Positions 16,984 to 25,092 of a stretch of 32,164 nucleotides of DNA are shown here, in pieces. The position numbers were made by a program, and so were the translations under genes. This stretch comes from Staphylococcus pseudoxylosus (lineage in GTDB: Bacteria > Bacillota > Bacilli > Staphylococcales > Staphylococcaceae): contig NZ_RCVN01000020.1 in assembly GCF_003697915.1 (NCBI RefSeq), positions 1 to 32,164 of the forward strand. The letters run 5' to 3'. The stretch's first letter is position 1. Each line of letters starts with the position of its first letter. The notes under the pieces were generated by a model, which was not told the DNA's origin, did no database searches, and saw nothing but the letters and a program-made list of their open reading frames with translations.

Positions 16984-18312
16984 TTATGATTTATTTCTTT
17001 CATCACGATCTAACAACCCAAATTGAATTGTTATTATAGTACAAATCACAAATATTACTGGATAAAATGAATATTTTAATACCTCTAAGTAAGATACATC
17101 ACCATACTGTTCTACCATTAACATACCACTATCATGCGGTAAAACCATTAATGCACAACAAGCAAATATATCTAATAAACTTGCCATACGTTTTGGAGGA
17201 ACTTTGTATTCATCACCAATTTCTTTTGCAATTGGTGCAGAAATAATAATTGCTAATGTGTTATGCGATAATGCTGCAGAGAGCACACCTGACATTAAAC
17301 TGATTACATATTCTGCACTTTTACGCCCTTTAGCTTTCGCTTTCATTGCTTTAATAATCCAATCTATACCACCATAATAACGAATTAAAGCGACAAGTCC
17401 TGAAACTAAAAAGGCTACTAAAAAGATGTTAAACATGCTTTCCATACCATCACCGATAGCTCTTGTAAACTGGAATATACCTAATTGACCTTGTACGATA
17501 CCTAGTAAGCCTGCCATAACAATTCCAATAATAAGTACAAGAATGACATCTAAACCAGCTATTGCAGCAATTAATACAAATAAGTAAGGTAAAATGTTGA
17601 TAAAATTATAACTTAAATCCCCATCCACTTTACCTGTACCACCAACAACAGCGTAGAAAATAGCTGTGATTATGGCAGCAGGTAAGGCAATAAGGACATT
17701 CATTTTGAATTTATCTCTCATCTTAGCTCCAACACCATTAGTTGCAGCAATTGTAGTATCAGAAATTATAGATAAGTTATCACCAAAGTAAGCTCCGGCT
17801 ATAACAGCTGCACCAGCTGCTGCAACACTCAAATCAGCGGCTTGTGCTACTGCAACACCTACTGGTATAAAAGCGGCTTGTGCACCAGTTGAAGTACCTA
17901 AAGTTAATGCTGCAAAACCACTCATAATAAATATTCCAGGAATAAGTAAACTTGGCGGAATAACAGAAAGTCCCATATTCACCATAGCTGTTTTACCACC
18001 CATTTCAGATGTAACAGTCGAAAATGCACCCGCAAGCAATAGAATTAGGCCTAAATTTACTATGCCTGAATTACCTGCATGTTCAGTAAATATTTGTACT
18101 TTTTTAGTAAAGGCTGTTTTTCTATCATAACAAGTCCAAGCTATAACAATACCTATTAATATTGCGACATGACGTGGCAATTGATCAAAGGCGTCTTCTT
18201 TGCCTAGAATGGTAAAAGTAATACCTACGCCTATATATAACACTAAAAATATTGCCAAAGGCAATAGCGCTAAGGCGCCATATTGTTTTTCACTTCGCAT
18301 AGTTTGTTCCAT
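16984..18312 (-). CDS. NhaC-family Na+/H+ antiporter
   Basis: A 442-residue inner-membrane transporter with about 11-12 helices. The NhaC-type signature AGAYFGDNLSIISDTTIAA is at 172-190, preceded by GTSTGAQAAFIPVG (139-152), the conserved unwound-helix region. SHNTLAIIISAPIA recurs in the second half, as expected of an inverted-repeat fold. Family members exchange Na+ for protons, and some exchange organic acids or amino acids (the MleN type), so the substrate is not certain. AAGGAG lies seven bases before the ATG. It lies downstream of the padR operon on the same strand but behind a terminator (18369-18398). Confidence 0.85.
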   Translation of the reverse strand: MEQTMRSEKQYGALALLPLAIFLVLYIGVGITFTILGKEDAFDQLPRHVAILIGIVIAWTCYDRKTAFTKKVQIFTEHAGNSGIVNLGLILLLAGAFSTVTSEMGGKTAMVNMGLSVIPPSLLIPGIFIMSGFAALTLGTSTGAQAAFIPVGVAVAQAADLSVAAAGAAVIAGAYFGDNLSIISDTTIAATNGVGAKMRDKFKMNVLIALPAAIITAIFYAVVGGTGKVDGDLSYNFINILPYLFVLIAAIAGLDVILVLIIGIVMAGLLGIVQGQLGIFQFTRAIGDGMESMFNIFLVAFLVSGLVALIRYYGGIDWIIKAMKAKAKGRKSAEYVISLMSGVLSAALSHNTLAIIISAPIAKEIGDEYKVPPKRMASLLDIFACCALMVLPHDSGMLMVEQYGDVSYLEVLKYSFYPVIFVICTIITIQFGLLDRDERNKS

Positions 18313-18368
18313 AAATGAACTCCTTATTACCTAGGGATTTTATATGATATATATGGTAAATCAAAAAA

Positions 18369-18398
18369 GAGATAATGTCATTTTATATACATTATCTC
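18369..18398 (-). terminator. Terminator of the padR-DUF1700-DUF4097 operon
   Basis: GAGATAATGT (18369-18378) and ACATTATCTC (18389-18398) form a 10-bp stem with a 10-base loop. On the minus strand it is followed by TTTTTT (complement of 18363-18368). It starts 15 nt after the DUF4097 stop. Confidence 0.85.
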
Positions 18399-18413
18399 CA
18401 CTTTCAACATTTA

Positions 18414-19214
18414 CTATTTAACCGTCACATCACCTGTATCTGTTATCAACTTAATTACATTTTCACCGTTGCCAATTTTTTTATTTTTTAATTTGCTATT
18501 TTCAATATTTAAATTTCCAATATCACTACTAAAGTCTATTAGTGTGTTCTTAGGTTGTAGTTTTCCATAATCCAACACAACATCTCCCGTGTCTGTATCA
18601 ATGTTTGTAGGTTTATCTATAGGCATGTCTTCTATCGTTAACTGTCCAGTATCCGTTTTAAATTCCCCTTGGTTATACATCGTCTTCTCTAATAATATAC
18701 TAGCAACATCGCTAGAAGCCTTCAGTTTATTATACTTAGAATTGTTAATTGTTAGCTCACCAACATCAGGATATACATTTGCTTCCTCTGCTTCAATATT
18801 GTTTAAATCGATTGAACCATTACTTGAATCAAGCTTCATACCTTCCAAACGCTTAGGTACAGTCACAATAACATCATTCTTTTTAATTCCTAAAAATGAC
18901 AAATTAATATTAGATGTCTGCTTATTATCTGTAAGTTTTAATTCACCTTTACTTATTTGAGCATTGATTTTAGTCTGTTCATTTGAACCTTCAGAAGTTA
19001 CATTAAATTTATTTCCATGTTTTACTTTGAGATTGCTATGCTCAAAATTAACTTTTAATGCTTTAATATCACTTTCTTCATAGGATTTATTAAAGTTTGT
19101 TGTTACATCCTTTGCTTTCTCCTGTTCAATTTTAAATTGTTTAATTGCCCCTAGTACACAAACTACAGTAATGATCAATCCAATTATAAAAGTAAATACT
19201 AATACTTTTCTCAT
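18414..19214 (-). CDS. DUF4097-family beta-repeat membrane-anchored protein
   Basis: A 266-residue protein with a single N-terminal membrane segment (about 5-23) followed by a Lys/Asn/Asp-rich repetitive part. Short segments such as LKLDSSNGSIDL, VYPDVGELTINNSKYNKLKASSD, TDTGQLTIED, TDTGDVVLDYG and TDTGDVTVK repeat every ~20-25 residues, the pattern of the DUF4097 (LiaG/YvlB-like) beta-helix. It is probably exported or facing outside. The start overlaps the DUF1700 stop by 4 bp (ATGA) with GGGGAG nine bases upstream. Together with PadR and DUF1700 it forms a three-gene envelope-associated unit whose job is not established. Confidence 0.85.
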   Translation of the reverse strand: MRKVLVFTFIIGLIITVVCVLGAIKQFKIEQEKAKDVTTNFNKSYEESDIKALKVNFEHSNLKVKHGNKFNVTSEGSNEQTKINAQISKGELKLTDNKQTSNINLSFLGIKKNDVIVTVPKRLEGMKLDSSNGSIDLNNIEAEEANVYPDVGELTINNSKYNKLKASSDVASILLEKTMYNQGEFKTDTGQLTIEDMPIDKPTNIDTDTGDVVLDYGKLQPKNTLIDFSSDIGNLNIENSKLKNKKIGNGENVIKLITDTGDVTVK

Positions 19215-19771
19215 TTAGTAGCACTCCCCTTTACTACTTTAATATTCCATTTCAAATATTTAACGCATAAAATGTAAAAACCTTTTGTAATCAAGTACGT
19301 TATAACAAATAATATAAGACCTAAACCAAACAAGGCACCTGTCGTATATACTTCAAGTAACATAATCTCTTGAAATCCTGCTATAGCACTTTTGACTAAT
19401 AATGCAATAGGTGTAAATATGAAGCTAAGCGTTGCTACAATTAATGACAATACAATACTTAGAATGATCACAAAAGGGATTAAGATAACGAAAAAATTGA
19501 GTATACTTAGACCCATTACTGATAAAACCGCATGACTCACATCACCAATATTATTACTTTGTTCAGCCTTTTCTATCGCTGCATTTGCATTTAATTCTTT
19601 TGCTAATTGCTGTGGATCACCTAGTTCTTCTGAAATTTGATTTTCAGTCTTCCCTTCCTCCATTCCACTATAAAAGTGCGTGTCGTATTCATTTATAATA
19701 TCTTGACGTTCATTGTCATCTAAATGTTTTAAATGTTTATGCAATATTTTAAGATACTCTGTTCTACGCAT
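19211..19771 (-). CDS. DUF1700 (HAAS-domain) membrane protein
   Basis: A 186-residue protein. Residues 1-65 form the helical HAAS/DUF1700 domain (MRRTEYLKILHKHL, INEYDTHFYSGMEEGK, ISEELGDPQQLAKEL), followed by about four membrane helices (80-120 as a pair, then 142-170). I place the start at 19771, ten bases after AAGGAG and overlapping the padR stop by 8 bp. A longer reading to 19828 would run inside padR without a ribosome binding site. HAAS proteins are typically encoded beside PadR regulators and are thought to associate with them; that is a family-level expectation, not shown here. Confidence 0.87.
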   Translation of the reverse strand: MRRTEYLKILHKHLKHLDDNERQDIINEYDTHFYSGMEEGKTENQISEELGDPQQLAKELNANAAIEKAEQSNNIGDVSHAVLSVMGLSILNFFVILIPFVIILSIVLSLIVATLSFIFTPIALLVKSAIAGFQEIMLLEVYTTGALFGLGLILFVITYLITKGFYILCVKYLKWNIKVVKGSATK

Positions 19772-20087
19772 TAACGTCACTCTCCTTAATAAATTGATGC
19801 ACGGCTGCTGAAAATGCTTCCCATTCATCTAACAATAAATTTAATCGTTCGTTACCTTGATTAGTCATTTTATAATATTTTCTTGCTGGTCCTTCTGTCG
19901 AAGGTTGGTAGTAAGTAGTTAATTCCCCACTTTTAACTAATCTTCTGAGTAATGGGTAAACCGTTCCTTCAGCAATAGTCATATACCTTGATATATTTTG
20001 AACAAGTGAATAACCATACTGATCATCCTTTTTAACTATGAGTAAAACGATAAGTTCTAATGCACCCTTTTTAAATTGGCTATTCAT
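19764..20087 (-). CDS. PadR-family transcriptional regulator
   Basis: A 107-residue winged-helix regulator of the short PadR subfamily. The core is LELIVLLIVKKDDQYGYSLVQNI (10-32), the recognition region MTIAEGTVYPLLRRLVKSGEL (36-56) and the wing EGPARKYYKMTNQG (65-78), followed by one dimerisation helix. AGGAGGAC lies before the ATG. It leads a three-gene operon with overlapping starts and stops, so it probably represses its own operon from the inverted repeat at 20111-20137. Inducers of this subfamily are often cell-wall antibiotics or phenolics; none is indicated here. Confidence 0.93.
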   Translation of the reverse strand: MNSQFKKGALELIVLLIVKKDDQYGYSLVQNISRYMTIAEGTVYPLLRRLVKSGELTTYYQPSTEGPARKYYKMTNQGNERLNLLLDEWEAFSAAVHQFIKESDVNA

Positions 20088-20110
20088 TAATGTCCTCCTA
20101 ATATTTTAAA

Positions 20111-20137
20111 TCAGTACTATACATTACAAGGTACTGA
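20111..20137 (-). promoter_or_regulatory. Candidate PadR operator
   Basis: TCAGTAC (20111-20117) and GTACTGA (20131-20137) form a perfect 7-bp inverted repeat with a 13-bp spacer, 24 bp upstream of the padR start codon. It lies over the likely promoter (TTGTAA on the minus strand within it), fitting autorepression. The 13-bp spacer is within a typical dimer reach. Confidence 0.6.
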
Positions 20138-20292
20138 GTTATACTTTATTAATTTCGATTTAATCAATTTCCATACTTAAAGTTTTTATTCTATAAAGTC
20201 ATTTTACTTTGCTTTTCAATTAAATTTTTCGATTATCATTTCTATGACTATCATTCTAATTTTCAAAAATGTATAATCGAAATTACGGGTTT

Positions 20293-20306
20293 TGTAAGCG
20301 TTCACT
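20293..20306 (+). promoter_or_regulatory. Candidate cre (CcpA) site upstream of gltS
   Basis: TGTAAGCGTTCACT matches TGWAANCGNTNWCA at 13 of 14 positions, including the invariant core CG; only the last base differs. The -35-like TTGTAA is part of it, so bound CcpA would block transcription. Confidence 0.6.
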
Positions 20307-20369
20307 TTTAGACGTTTATATATGATTAACTTATGTGTTTTGTATATTATTATTAAGGGAGGAATGGAC

Positions 20370-21578
20370 ATGCTAGAGTTAGATGCTATTACTACGTTAG
20401 CCCTAGCAAGTGTATTATATCTTGTAGGTATCTATATTATTAATCATGTTAGTATTTTAAAAAGATTATGTATACCTGCACCAGTCATTGGTGGTTTACT
20501 CTTTGCTATCATTGTAGCAATTCTAGAAACAACAGGTTTATTAACTATAAAGTTAGATTCTAACTTTATTCAAGATTTCTTTATGCTTGCATTTTTTACA
20601 ACGATTGGACTAGGAGCGTCATTTAAACTGCTTCGTTTAGGTGGTAAAGTCTTAATATTATATTTTATTTTTTGTGGCGTTCTAGCATTCTTTCAAAATA
20701 TCATCGGCGTATCATTGGCAAAATTATTAAATATACCGCCTTTATTAGGTTTAACGGCCGGTTCTATGTCAATGGAAGGCGGACATGGTAATGCAGCTGC
20801 CTATGGTAAAACAGTACAGGACCTAGGTATTGATTCTGCAGTAACAGCAGCCCTAGCGGCAGCAACCTTAGGTTTAGTTGCTGGTGGCTTAATAGGAGGT
20901 CCTGTTGTAAAATTTTTAATTAATAAATATAACTTAAAACCTGAAAACGCTGAAGAAACGATGAAAGATTATAGTGATGTAACCGCTAATCAATATCTAC
21001 ATAAGCGTATGGCACCAACTACTATATTTCTAATGCAATTTGCAATTGTTGCCATTTGTATGGCTATCGGTTCATATTTAGGGACTCAATTTTCTGATTT
21101 AACAGGTATAAATATCCCTATATATGTAGGTGCAATGTTTATTGCAGTTATTATACGTAATATCTCTGAATACAGTAATTTAAATATTATTGATATGAAA
21201 CTCATTAACAGTATTAGTGACGTCTCACTTAGCCTCTTTTTATCTATTGCGTTAATGAGTATTCAACTAACTGAAATTTATCAATTAGCAATTCCATTAA
21301 TCATTATTGTATTGGTTCAAGTTGTATTTATTGTCTTATTCTCTGTACTGATTTTATTCCGAGGATTGGGTAAAGATTATGATGCAGCAGTTATGATTGG
21401 TGGATTTATTGGACACGGACTTGGTGCAACGCCAAATGCTATGGCTAACTTAGATGTCATAACAAAGAAATATGGCGCATCTCCAAAAGCATATTTAGTT
21501 GTACCAATTGTAGGTGCCTTTTTAATTGATTTACTAGGTGTGCCTATAGTTACAACTTTCATTAATATTTTTAGCTAA
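20370..21578 (+). CDS. gltS: Sodium/glutamate symporter GltS
   Basis: A Na+-coupled glutamate importer of the ESS family, 402 residues with about 10-12 helices. Both reentrant-loop signatures are present: GSMSMEGGHGNAAAYG (131-146) and GHGLGATPNAMANL (348-361), which give the Gly/Asn-rich pore loops. The start is the ATG at 20370, seven bases after AGGGAGG; an in-frame ATG at 20364 overlaps the ribosome binding site, and the reading from 20322 is unsupported. It is divergent from padR. A probable cre site at 20293 suggests carbon repression. A terminator follows at 21651. Confidence 0.95.
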   Translation: MLELDAITTLALASVLYLVGIYIINHVSILKRLCIPAPVIGGLLFAIIVAILETTGLLTIKLDSNFIQDFFMLAFFTTIGLGASFKLLRLGGKVLILYFIFCGVLAFFQNIIGVSLAKLLNIPPLLGLTAGSMSMEGGHGNAAAYGKTVQDLGIDSAVTAALAAATLGLVAGGLIGGPVVKFLINKYNLKPENAEETMKDYSDVTANQYLHKRMAPTTIFLMQFAIVAICMAIGSYLGTQFSDLTGINIPIYVGAMFIAVIIRNISEYSNLNIIDMKLINSISDVSLSLFLSIALMSIQLTEIYQLAIPLIIIVLVQVVFIVLFSVLILFRGLGKDYDAAVMIGGFIGHGLGATPNAMANLDVITKKYGASPKAYLVVPIVGAFLIDLLGVPIVTTFINIFS

Positions 21579-21650
21579 ATCCATATAAATTCAACCAATC
21601 ATTTCGTGACTTTAATACGTGTAAAACTCGTTAAACCAAATAAGTCATTT

Positions 21651-21700
21651 AAAAACAAGGCCGGAACAGTTATGAATAAACTGCGCCGGCCTCGTTTTAA
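21651..21700. terminator. Bidirectional terminator between gltS and fni
   Basis: AAAACAAGGCCGG pairs with CCGGCCTCGTTTT, and inside it ACAGTT with AACTGC in a stem of about 20 bp including one G-T. The flanks are A-rich on the left and T-rich on the right. The genes converge here. Confidence 0.85.
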
Positions 21701-21742
21701 TTTGGTTTCATAATATTTACTGTTTTATAGCATTGTCTTTTT

Positions 21743-22786
21743 TTATTTAATATCTAAGCCTCTTTGTTCAATCCATGATTGTAGTTTTGGACTAAATATC
21801 ATTTGTGCATGTTGTAAATCTTTGATCGATTTTGCATCAAGCATCGTCATAATTTTTTTCATGTGCTCCGTAAATTGTTCTGTATAATTAAGTGTTTCAG
21901 TGATACCATAATTTTCAACATGATTTAAAAACGGACGTGACATGCCTACTGCACTAGCACCAAGAGCAAGACATTTCACAGCATCTAACGGCGTTCTTAC
22001 ACCACCACTTGCCAAAATATCCATATCTTGTTGATATGCCGTACTTTCTAATAAAGACTCTACAGTTGTTTGACCCCATAAGCCTAAATAATCCATATCT
22101 TTATATGTACGTCTTTCATTTTCGATATCGACGAAATTAGTACCGCCTCTACCACTGACATCTACGTACTTAATTCCGATTTCGTTAAGACTTTTAATTG
22201 TTTCTTTACTCATACCAAAGCCAACTTCTTTAACTATAACCGGCACATCTACGCGTGCTACAATTTGCGCTAAATTCTCCATCCAGGTAGAAAAAGTTCT
22301 ATTACCTTCTGGCATCACTAATTCTTGTGGCGCATTAACATGAACTTGTAAAGCTTGAGCATCAAGTAATTTCACTGATTCTATGGCTTTATCTACAGGT
22401 ACATCTGCCCCCACGTTACTAAAAATGATACCTTCTGGATTTGTTTCACGTACGATACTAAATGAAGAAGCCATCTTGCTGTTTCTTAATGCTGCATGCG
22501 TTGAACCGACAGCCATCGCAATTCCAGTCTCACGTGCGATAACAGCTAATTTTTCATTAATTTGTTTCGTCCATTCACTACCACCAGTCATCGCATTAAT
22601 ATACAATGGTTGATTTAACGTAAAGTCTGTTAAATCACTCGTTAAATCAATATCATCAACATCAATATTAGGAATAGAATGATGTACAAACCTTATTTCA
22701 TCAAAATCTGAAATTGTTGCATCTTGCTGTGCCATTGCTATTTCTACGTGTTCGTTTTTACGTTGTTCTCTTTTTATATCGCTCAT
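21743..22786 (-). CDS. fni: Type II isopentenyl-diphosphate delta-isomerase
   Basis: An FMN- and NADPH-dependent enzyme that interconverts IPP and DMAPP, the last step of the mevalonate route used by staphylococci for isoprenoids. It has 347 residues. RKNEH (9-13), NAMTGG (64-69), [11 protein letters not shown] (151-161) with Q154 and E160, VSGRGGTNF and the C-terminal [27 protein letters not shown], an FMN phosphate-binding segment, are all present. GGAG lies six bases before the ATG. It follows corA by 74 bp on the same strand and may be cotranscribed with it. The mevalonate genes proper are elsewhere. Confidence 0.97.
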   Translation of the reverse strand: MSDIKREQRKNEHVEIAMAQQDATISDFDEIRFVHHSIPNIDVDDIDLTSDLTDFTLNQPLYINAMTGGSEWTKQINEKLAVIARETGIAMAVGSTHAALRNSKMASSFSIVRETNPEGIIFSNVGADVPVDKAIESVKLLDAQALQVHVNAPQELVMPEGNRTFSTWMENLAQIVARVDVPVIVKEVGFGMSKETIKSLNEIGIKYVDVSGRGGTNFVDIENERRTYKDMDYLGLWGQTTVESLLESTAYQQDMDILASGGVRTPLDAVKCLALGASAVGMSRPFLNHVENYGITETLNYTEQFTEHMKKIMTMLDAKSIKDLQHAQMIFSPKLQSWIEQRGLDIK

Positions 22787-22860
22787 TTTCCGCTCCTACT
22801 TTCAACACATTTTTATATTAAATTCATTATATCGAACTATGCTTATATTGCTATAACGTA

Positions 22861-23808
22861 TTAAAACCATTTTTCTTTTTTAAAGTAGACTATACAACCA
22901 ATACTTATCGCTAACATCATTGTTAAGACGATATAATAGCCATAATGCCATTTTAGCTCAGGCATATTTGTAAAATTCATGCCGTATATACCTGTAATCA
23001 ATGTCAAAGGTAGAAAAACCACCGATACCAGAGTCAGTATTTGCATTATACTATTCATTTTAAATGAGTTATATGACGAATAATTATCTTTAATTTCATC
23101 AGTCATCTCTTGAGACATTTTCAAAATATTTTGTTGCTTTATAATATGATCTTCTATATGTTGAATATACATATGATTCTTCTCATCTACAAGTAATAGA
23201 CCACTTTCTTTGATGTTATCAACTAATTCTTGAATTGGATAAACAATGCGCTTCATTTTTATAATATTTGACCTTATTTTAAATACTTCTTCCATAATGA
23301 TCTTAACGGAAGCGTCCTTGAGTTGATAATCCTCAAATTCGTATACTTTATCTTCAATTTCATAAATCAAATCAAAGTAACTATCCACCATTTTATCTAT
23401 GATGTGCAACGCAACATCAGATGTATGCAACCTCTTTTGATTCTCTCCCCTTAACACTTGTGTAAGGTTATTTAAAATTGAAAAAGGCTGATGATGATAC
23501 GTAATCAGCACTTTATCTTTTATAAATAAATTCAACGCTTTGTCACCACTGTTATTAGTATCAATACTATGTAATACGATATATTGGTAAGTATCGTATG
23601 ATTTATATTTTGCCCTAGGTGTCCCATTAACTGTATCATCGATTTCAAGTTTATTAAAGTTAAAATACGACTTAAAAATCTCGTTTTCTGGCACTGATGG
23701 GTTGTAAAAATCATACCAAACGAATATTGCTGATTCAGGTACATCATTAAAGCATGAAGCTTGCGTTAATGCTTGGCCAGGAACTTGATATTTAATTGTA
23801 ATTGGCAT
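22861..23808 (-). CDS. corA: CorA-family divalent cation transporter
   Basis: A 315-residue protein. The long cytoplasmic N-terminal domain and stalk helix (to about 250) are followed by two membrane helices, about 255-273 and 289-307. The signature YGMNF is at 275-279 (the GMN selectivity motif) and the C-terminus ends in a basic tail. This is the CorA family, which takes up Mg2+ (or Co2+/Ni2+) as a homopentamer. AGGGAGGGG precedes the ATG. It is divergent from the thioesterase gene and directly upstream of fni. Confidence 0.93.
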   Translation of the reverse strand: MPITIKYQVPGQALTQASCFNDVPESAIFVWYDFYNPSVPENEIFKSYFNFNKLEIDDTVNGTPRAKYKSYDTYQYIVLHSIDTNNSGDKALNLFIKDKVLITYHHQPFSILNNLTQVLRGENQKRLHTSDVALHIIDKMVDSYFDLIYEIEDKVYEFEDYQLKDASVKIIMEEVFKIRSNIIKMKRIVYPIQELVDNIKESGLLLVDEKNHMYIQHIEDHIIKQQNILKMSQEMTDEIKDNYSSYNSFKMNSIMQILTLVSVVFLPLTLITGIYGMNFTNMPELKWHYGYYIVLTMMLAISIGCIVYFKKEKWF

Positions 23809-23954
23809 ATTTCCCCTCCCTAAATCATTTACTTTATTTTACCATGAAACCGTTCAAGTGTAAGTTTATGTTATTTTTAGTAAACTAACATTGTAGACAA
23901 GTAAAACTTGTTACCATTTGATTATTAACTTTCGACTACCAAGGAGTGTTTTCA

Positions 23955-24422
23955 TTGCAAAACCCATTTACTATTAATCACTACGTCACACAAGATATGA
24001 TTGATCACAACAATCATGTACATGATGCACAATATAATATTGTTTTCAGTGATGCCATCAACCAGTTTAATTACCAAAAAGGATTATCTTTAGAGGAACG
24101 TGAAACATTGAACTATACCCTCTTTACTGTTGAAGAACAAACTGCTTATTTATCTGAATTAGTAGAAAATGATGAATACCAAATTACTATTTATTTATAC
24201 GACTATAATGAGAAAAGTGTGCACTTCTTTTCTATCATGACAAAATCAGATGGTACAACTGTTGCAACTAATGAAGCTTTGATGTTAGGTATCAATCGCA
24301 AAACTAAAAAAACATCCCCATTCCCTGCACAATACGTGAATGAAATTATTTCCTATTACGACAATCAACAGCTCATAGAATGGCCAAAGCAATTGGGCCA
24401 TCGTATAGGAATTTCTAGATAA
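23955..24422 (+). CDS. Hot-dog-fold thioesterase (4-hydroxybenzoyl-CoA thioesterase-like)
   Basis: A 155-residue hot-dog protein. VTQDMIDHNNHVHDAQYN (11-28) matches the family's first catalytic loop, with D17 as the likely nucleophile or base. The chosen start is TTG at 23955, eight bases after AAGGAG; the reading frame also opens at a GTG at 23946, but that lies inside the Shine-Dalgarno sequence. No ATG is in reach. Acyl-CoA substrate unknown. The stop is followed after 15 bp by the next gene with its own AAGGAG, so the two form a unit. Confidence 0.83.
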   Translation: MQNPFTINHYVTQDMIDHNNHVHDAQYNIVFSDAINQFNYQKGLSLEERETLNYTLFTVEEQTAYLSELVENDEYQITIYLYDYNEKSVHFFSIMTKSDGTTVATNEALMLGINRKTKKTSPFPAQYVNEIISYYDNQQLIEWPKQLGHRIGISR

Positions 24423-24437
24423 GGAGTTGAGAAATAC

Positions 24438-24842
24438 ATGACAAAAAACATCCATACGAGTATTGAATTACATTTATACGATTTATTTGACCACACTAAA
24501 TTTGAACTTAGCGAACTTAATCAAAGTAAGCGCCTTGTAATCAATGGGCCTGATAGTCAATTGATTAAACGAGGCTTAGATATTAGTTATTTACAAGGCC
24601 AAAAAAGAGCGATTGATCACATTGACACCATTTTGAAGTCTTATCCAGATGAACAAGCTCTCATTTCTAATTTTAATGATTTTGCAACTAAGGTTTTAAA
24701 TGATTATGACATTTCCTCACAGAAATTTAAAATGCTCGAACAACCGCCTACTGATTACGAGGAGATATTGGCTCATCATTATACTTTAATGGGTCAAAAA
24801 TGCATCATCGATTCTATTAATACGACAATCCTAAATAAATAA
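24438..24842 (+). CDS. Conserved hypothetical protein (134 aa)
   Basis: I do not recognise a family. The sequence is soluble and acidic to neutral, with no signal peptide or membrane segment. It looks mainly helical: an N-terminal part (IELHLYDLFDHTKF), an RGLDISYLQGQKRAIDHIDTIL segment (43-64), then a longer helical region and a conserved-looking C-terminal stretch with LAHHYTLMGQKCIID. AAGGAG lies eleven bases before the ATG. It is coupled to the thioesterase gene, 15 bp apart, and followed by a terminator at 24870. Not assigned a function. Confidence 0.8.
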   Translation: MTKNIHTSIELHLYDLFDHTKFELSELNQSKRLVINGPDSQLIKRGLDISYLQGQKRAIDHIDTILKSYPDEQALISNFNDFATKVLNDYDISSQKFKMLEQPPTDYEEILAHHYTLMGQKCIIDSINTTILNK

Positions 24843-24869
24843 CCCTATTTTACTTTTTATAGAAATCAC

Positions 24870-24912
24870 ACTGCCAATGAAGTTATCTTTATTGGCAGTT
24901 GTTTTATTTTTC
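24870..24912 (+). terminator. Terminator of the thioesterase operon
   Basis: ACTGCCAAT (24870-24878) and ATTGGCAGT (24891-24899) form a 9-bp stem with a 12-base loop, then TGTTTTATTTTT. The remainder of 24843-25092 holds only this and the next terminator, plus a small AAAGTG-cat-CACTTT hairpin at 25055-25069. Confidence 0.9.
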
Positions 24913-25008
24913 ATTAGCTTAAATATAAATGAAATGGATTTCTAGTAACTACTAACTGTTGTTATATAATACCTACACATCACTATTTATGATTGTTATT
25001 CATAAAAA

Positions 25009-25049
25009 ACAGGATGGAAAATCTAGTCAACTTTGATTTCCCATCCTGT
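25009..25049 (-). terminator. Terminator of the alpha/beta-hydrolase gene
   Basis: ACAGGATGG pairs with CCATCCTGT across an inner AAAATC/GATTT stem and a loop of about ten bases. On the minus strand the stem is followed by TTTTTT (complement of 25003-25008). Confidence 0.85.
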
Positions 25050-25092
25050 CCGCTAAAGTGCATCACTTTAAAATACTAAAAATATGACATTT

